A stretch of DNA of 17,140 bases from Paracoccaceae bacterium (GTDB taxonomy: Bacteria; Pseudomonadota; Alphaproteobacteria; Rhodobacterales; Rhodobacteraceae), in assembly GCA_003564655.1 (NCBI GenBank), contig PXES01000016.1, positions 1 to 17,140 of the forward strand, read 5' to 3'. Shown one piece after another: positions 13,711 through 17,140 of the stretch. Under the pieces are notes generated by a model. That model saw only the letters and a program-made list of their open reading frames with translations, was not told the origin of the DNA and did no database searches. Numbering within the stretch: the first letter of the stretch is position 1; each line of letters starts with the position of its first letter. Both the position numbers and the translations under genes were made by a program.

Positions 13711-13722
13711 ACGCGCAGGGGC

Positions 13723-13751
13723 TTTCGCGCGCGCCCGCAAGCGCGTAGGAC
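13723..13751 (+). promoter_or_regulatory. Weak candidate promoter for the coaBC operon
   Basis: TTTCGC (13723-13728) and TAGGAC (13746-13751) are exactly 17 bases apart, resembling the rpmB promoter pattern with a poorer -35. The predicted start is about 20 bases before the start codon. Confidence 0.3.
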
Positions 13752-13779
13752 GGAAGGCGGGGCGAGAGGGATGCGTCGG

Positions 13780-14970
13780 ATGCTGGTGGGCAAGCGGATT
13801 ACACTGATCATCGGGGGCGGGATCGCGGCCTACAAGAGCCTCGACCTGATCCGCCAGTTGCGCCGCGCAGGCGCGGCGGTGACGCCGGTACTGACCCGGT
13901 CCGGCAGGGAATTCGTGACCCCCCTGTCGGTCGCCGCGCTGGCAGAGGCGCAGGTCCATGAGGACCTGTTCGACCTGAAGGACGAGGTCGAGATGGGTCA
14001 TATCCAGCTGTCGCGCGCCTCGGACCTGATCGTGGTGGCCCCGGCGACGGCCAATCTGATGGCGCTCATGGTGGCGGGGCTTGCCGATGATCTGGCCAGC
14101 ACGCTGCTGCTGGCGACCGACACGCCGGTGATGATCGCGCCCGCGATGAATGTCCGCATGTGGCAGCACCCCGCCACGCAGCGCAATCTGGCGCAGTTGC
14201 GGGCCGATGGCGTCGAGGTGGTGGGGCCCGATGTGGGCCACATGGCCTGCGGCGAGCACGGGCCGGGGCGGATGGCGGAACCTGCGGCCATTGTCGCCGC
14301 CATCGCCGCGCATTTCGGGCCGCGCCCGCTGGCGGGGCAGAAGGTGCTGGTGACCTCGGGGCCGACGCATGAGCCTATCGACCCGGTGCGCTACATCGCC
14401 AACCGCTCTTCGGGCGCACAGGGCACGGCGATTGCCGCCGCGCTGCGCGATCTGGGCGCCGAGGTCGTGTTCGTCACTGGCCCCGCGACCGTGCCGCCCC
14501 CCGAGGGCGTCAGCGTTCAGAAGGTCGAGACCGCACGCGAGATGCTCGCGGCCACCGAATCGGCGCTGCCCGTTGCCGTGGCGGTCTGCGCTGCAGCAGT
14601 GGCCGACTGGCGGGTGACGCAAGAGGCCACTCAGAAGATGAAGAAAGGTGCGCAAGATCTTCCTGTTATTGAGTTTTCCGAAAACCCCGACATCCTCGCC
14701 ACCCTGGCCACCCACGCCCGGCGCCCGCGTCTCGTGATCGGATTCGCCGCCGAGACGGAGAACGTCGTCGCCCACGCCAGGGCCAAGCGCACCCGCAAGG
14801 GCTGCGACTGGATCCTGGCCAATGACGTGTCGCACGGCAGCGGGATCATGGGCGGGGCCGAGAATACCGTGCATCTGATCACCGCAGACGGCGTCGAAGA
14901 CTGGCCGCGCCTGCCCAAGCCCGAGGTCGCGCGCCGCCTGGCCCAACGCATCGCCGAGGCGCTGGCATGA
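13780..14970 (+). CDS. coaBC: Bifunctional phosphopantothenoylcysteine decarboxylase / phosphopantothenate-cysteine ligase
   Basis: The 396-residue protein makes 4'-phosphopantetheine for CoA in two steps. The N-terminal CoaC flavoprotein domain (1-180) has the family residues His74 (MGHIQLSR), Asn124 in PAMN and Cys157 in HMACGEHGPGRM, close to E. coli His75, Asn125 and Cys158. The C-terminal CoaB ligase domain (about 190-396) has VTSGPTHEPIDPVRYIANRS (a 20-residue stretch), SSGAQG, AAVADWR and KMKK. ATG 13780 fits the family start MLVGKR; ATG 13771 immediately abuts the GAGAGGG Shine-Dalgarno, so the later start is preferred. It overlaps dut by ATGA. Codon use in 14629-14690 is unusually AT-rich. 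Confidence 0.96.
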   Translation: MLVGKRITLIIGGGIAAYKSLDLIRQLRRAGAAVTPVLTRSGREFVTPLSVAALAEAQVHEDLFDLKDEVEMGHIQLSRASDLIVVAPATANLMALMVAGLADDLASTLLLATDTPVMIAPAMNVRMWQHPATQRNLAQLRADGVEVVGPDVGHMACGEHGPGRMAEPAAIVAAIAAHFGPRPLAGQKVLVTSGPTHEPIDPVRYIANRSSGAQGTAIAAALRDLGAEVVFVTGPATVPPPEGVSVQKVETAREMLAATESALPVAVAVCAAAVADWRVTQEATQKMKKGAQDLPVIEFSENPDILATLATHARRPRLVIGFAAETENVVAHARAKRTRKGCDWILANDVSHGSGIMGGAENTVHLITADGVEDWPRLPKPEVARRLAQRIAEALA

Positions 14971-15434
14971 TCCCGGAAATCCGTTTCCAGCGCCTGCCGG
15001 GTGCCGACCCGAACGTGCCGCTGCCCGGTTACGCGACCGCGGGTGCGGCAGGTGCCGACCTGCGCGCCAATCTGCCTGCCGAGGCGCGCGCGTCGGGCCT
15101 GACGCTCGCGCCCATGGAGCGGCTGCTGGTGCCCACGGGGCTTGCCTGCGCGCTGCCCGAGGGGATCGAGATGCAGATCCGCGCGCGTTCGGGCCTGGCC
15201 CTGCGCCACGGGATCGCGCTGCCCAACGCGCCCGCGACCATCGACAGCGACTATCGCGGCCCCATCGGGGTGATCCTGCTCAATCTCGTCGAAGGCCCCT
15301 TCACGGTCGAACACGGTGCGCGCATCGCGCAAATCGTGCTCGCCCCGGTGTTGCGCGCGCGGATGCGCGAGGTGAGCGACCTGCCGCCAAGCGACCGGGG
15401 CGCGGGCGGATTCGGCTCGACCGGGGTGGCCTGA
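14967..15434 (+). CDS. dut: dUTP diphosphatase (trimeric dUTPase)
   Basis: At 155 residues this matches bacterial trimeric dUTPase. All five motifs are present: AGAAGADLRA near 25-34, RSGLAL near 74-79, NAPATIDSDYRGPI near 87-100 with the catalytic Asp93, GARIAQ near 117-122, and the C-terminal Arg-Gly loop RGAGGFGSTG at 144-153. It hydrolyses dUTP to dUMP and pyrophosphate, keeping uracil out of DNA and feeding thymidylate synthesis. In motif III the usual GTID reads ATID, a mild change. It follows coaBC with an ATGA overlap; coaBC-dut is a common pairing in proteobacteria. Its TGA shares a base with the next gene's ATG (TGATG). Confidence 0.97.
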   Translation: MIPEIRFQRLPGADPNVPLPGYATAGAAGADLRANLPAEARASGLTLAPMERLLVPTGLACALPEGIEMQIRARSGLALRHGIALPNAPATIDSDYRGPIGVILLNLVEGPFTVEHGARIAQIVLAPVLRARMREVSDLPPSDRGAGGFGSTGVA

Positions 15435-16492
15435 TGGGGTTCATCCTGTTCCTGATGGCCGCGCTCTGGGCCGTGGGCTGGGCGATGAAGACGCCGGTGC
15501 GGCTGCGGCTGGGGATGATCGGCCTGCTCTATGTCGGCGTGGTGCTGGCCAATCTGGTCCTGACCGAGGGGGCCGAGTTGCGCACTGCCACGGGCGGCGA
15601 TGTGCGCCCCTGGCTGGTGCTGGGCGGCGTCGCGGCGCTGGGCGGGGGCTACGCGCTGCTGCTGCGCCGCCTGCGCGCGCGCCATGCCCCGTCCCACGCG
15701 CCCGAGCCCGCGCGCGACGGCCCGTTCCGCGACGCCGAACTGACGCGCTATGCCCGCCATATCGTGCTGCGCGAGATCGGCGGCGCCGGGCAGAAACGGC
15801 TGAAATCAGCGCGGGTGCTGGTGGTCGGCGCGGGGGGGCTGGGCTCGCCCGTGCTGCTCTACCTCGCGGCTGCCGGGGTCGGCACGCTGGGGGGGATCGA
15901 CGACGACACGGTGGACGGGTCGAACCTGCAGCGGCAGGTCATCCACCGCGACGCGATGATCGGCACGCCCAAGGTGTTCTCGGCGCAGGCGGCGGTCGAA
16001 GCGCTCAACCCCTTCATCACGCTGCGCCCCTATCACCGGCGCCTGACCGCCGATATCGCGGCGGAACTCTTCGCCGAGTATGACCTGATCCTGGATGGCA
16101 CCGATAATTTCGACACCCGCTATCTGGTCAACCGCGCTGCAATTGCGGCCCACAAGCCGCTGATTTCCGGAGCAATCACGCAATGGGAGGGGCAGATCAG
16201 CCTGTTCGACCCCGGCGCGGACGGCCCTTGCTATGAATGCGTCTTTCCCGAACGCCCCGCCCCCGGCCTGGCCCCGGCCTGCGCCGAGGCCGGGGTGATC
16301 GCGCCCCTGCCGGGTGTGATCGGCACACTGATGGCGACCGAGGCGCTGAAAGCGCTCACCGGGGCGGGCACGGGGCTGCGCGGGCGACTGCTGATCTTCG
16401 ACGCTCTCGACGCCGAGACGCGGGTGATCCGCGTCACACGCCGCGCCGATTGCGCCGCCTGCGGCACGGGGGCAAAAGCCGGGGCGGCCTGA
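15434..16492 (+). CDS. HesA/MoeB/ThiF-family E1-like protein with N-terminal membrane segments
   Basis: The 352-residue protein has about three hydrophobic segments (1-18, 24-43, 59-78), a short basic linker, then an E1-like adenylyltransferase domain from about 98 to 350. The nucleotide motif VGAGGLGS is at 131-138, the adenylation arginine in NLQRQ at 164-168, and DGTDNFDTRYLVN at 221-233. The zinc cysteines are Cys266/Cys269 (CYEC) and Cys340/Cys343 (CAAC). Such enzymes adenylate the C-terminal Gly-Gly of a sulfur carrier (MoaD or ThiS) for molybdopterin or thiamine synthesis. No moa, moe or thi gene is in the window, so the partner is unknown. The segment 1-80 is absent from classic MoeB and ThiF and would tether it to the inner membrane. 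It is operonic with dut. Confidence 0.9.
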   Translation: MGFILFLMAALWAVGWAMKTPVRLRLGMIGLLYVGVVLANLVLTEGAELRTATGGDVRPWLVLGGVAALGGGYALLLRRLRARHAPSHAPEPARDGPFRDAELTRYARHIVLREIGGAGQKRLKSARVLVVGAGGLGSPVLLYLAAAGVGTLGGIDDDTVDGSNLQRQVIHRDAMIGTPKVFSAQAAVEALNPFITLRPYHRRLTADIAAELFAEYDLILDGTDNFDTRYLVNRAAIAAHKPLISGAITQWEGQISLFDPGADGPCYECVFPERPAPGLAPACAEAGVIAPLPGVIGTLMATEALKALTGAGTGLRGRLLIFDALDAETRVIRVTRRADCAACGTGAKAGAA

Positions 16493-16586
16493 GCACGACC
16501 GCGCATGACCGGCGGCGCGCAATGCGCAGCTTCCGGGTCGCGCGACACCTGCCGAACGGTCACATCCGATCGTCGGAGGTGCCCCC
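16493..16586. other. Short gap before the LysE-type gene
   Basis: These 94 bases hold no gene. I see no convincing promoter or terminator; GCGC-AAT-GCGC near 16527-16537 is only a four-base-pair stem. A strong Shine-Dalgarno GGAGGT lies at 16575-16580. Confidence 0.4.
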
Positions 16587-17140
16587 ATGTTCGAGTTGAC
16601 CCTTGCCCTTGTCGTCTTTCTGCTGCCGCTGGCCTAGAGCCCCGGCCCCGGCAACAGCGTCTTTGCCGCCATCGGCGCGCGGTCGGGCCTGCGGGCGACC
16701 GCGGCGCCATCGCTGGGCTATCACCTGGCGACATGGGTGGTGACACTGGCACTGGGTTTCGGCTTCTTCGAGGTTCAGGCGCGGATGCCGCAACTGTTCG
16801 AGGCGATCCGCCTTGCGGGCGCAGCCTGGGTGCTGTGGATCGCGTGGAAGTTCTGGCGGGCCGGGGCGCAGGGCGCTGGCGGGGGCGCGGTGCGGGCGAC
16901 AGCACTGGACGGGGCTGTGCTGCTGCTGTTGAACCCAAAGGCCTATCTGATCATAGCGCTGATGTTCAGCCAGTTCCTGCCCGCCGGTCAACCGGGCGAG
17001 GCGCTGCTGGTGCTGTGGATCGCCTCGGTCTTCACGCTCAACAACCTCGTCGCCTTCATCGGCTGGAGCGTGCTGGGCGACCGGCTGGGGCGGCTGTTCC
17101 GAACCCCGGCGCAGGCGCGGGCGCTCAATGCGGTGTTTGC
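16587..17140 (+). pseudogene. LysE/RhtB-family amino acid exporter gene with in-frame amber stop (3' end outside window)
   Basis: ATG 16587 follows an ideal GGAGGT six bases upstream and opens MFELTLALVVFLLPLA. It then meets TAG at 16635-16637 (codon 17). The same frame continues uninterrupted to the window edge as SPGPGNSVFAAIGARSG and onward, with the RhtB family features: the PGP motif right after the stop, several membrane segments, LLLLNPKAYLIIALMFSQFL (20 residues) and an end region FRTPAQARALNAVF. Intact relatives have an ordinary residue before the PGP motif (often Thr or Ser). So this is a transporter gene split by one nonsense codon. A sequencing error, recent inactivation, or rare suppression would look the same. 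Intact members export amino acids or homoserine lactone-like compounds. Confidence 0.8.

Overview
The window is high-GC, densely packed chromosomal DNA. Protein signatures, gene content and promoter style suggest an alphaproteobacterium of the Rhodobacterales (Rhodobacteraceae/Paracoccaceae, the Rhodobacter-Roseobacter lineage). The clues are an RpoHII-type sigma-32, a short Hint-domain protein beside an RTX-like calcium-binding protein, a ThiF/MoeB protein with an added membrane N-terminus, and promoters of the TTGAC-N17-CTAGAA type. This placement is inference from remembered family sequences; no search was run. Most of the window is core genome, with no transposase, integrase, phage gene or CRISPR array.

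Layout. 1-2745 (+): the end of a DUF2189 membrane protein, a roughly 360-bp non-coding stretch with a perfect 23-bp palindrome, a Hint-domain protein, a terminator hairpin, and a SlyD-like FKBP peptidyl-prolyl isomerase. 2738-3952 (-): an anchored RTX-like protein with three copies of a 37-residue 'HSSDLDP' repeat, sharing a palindromic double stop codon with the FKBP gene. 4197-6143 (+): rpsO, a repeat-like hairpin element, meaB, rpmB (promoter -10 falls on the meaB stop codon) and tRNA-Arg(UCU). 6151-7353 (-): an AMIN/Amidase_3 cell-wall amidase, divergent from a DsbA-like thiol oxidoreductase at 7576. 8540-10410 (+): gshB translationally coupled to an alpha/beta hydrolase. 10367-11890 (-): comM, overlapping the hydrolase gene tail to tail. 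12038-13710 (+): rpoH (RpoHII type) coupled to a ChaN-like protein. 13780-16492 (+): coaBC, dut and the membrane-anchored ThiF/MoeB protein, linked by overlapping stop/start codons. 16587-end (+): a LysE/RhtB exporter gene with a good ribosome binding site but an in-frame amber stop at codon 17.

How the genes fit together. Several relate to thiol, oxidative and folding stress: glutathione synthase, a DsbA-like protein, a FKBP isomerase, and an RpoHII-type sigma factor preceded by a sequence that fits the RpoE (singlet-oxygen) promoter pattern. coaBC supplies CoA, and MeaB protects a B12-dependent mutase acting on a CoA ester. The Hint and RTX proteins look like the envelope/secreted part of the window. 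No complete undescribed multi-gene system is evident. The most unusual items are the 37-residue repeats in the RTX-like protein, the broken LysE gene, the 23-bp palindrome, the sigma-32/ChaN coupling and the dut/anchored-ThiF arrangement.
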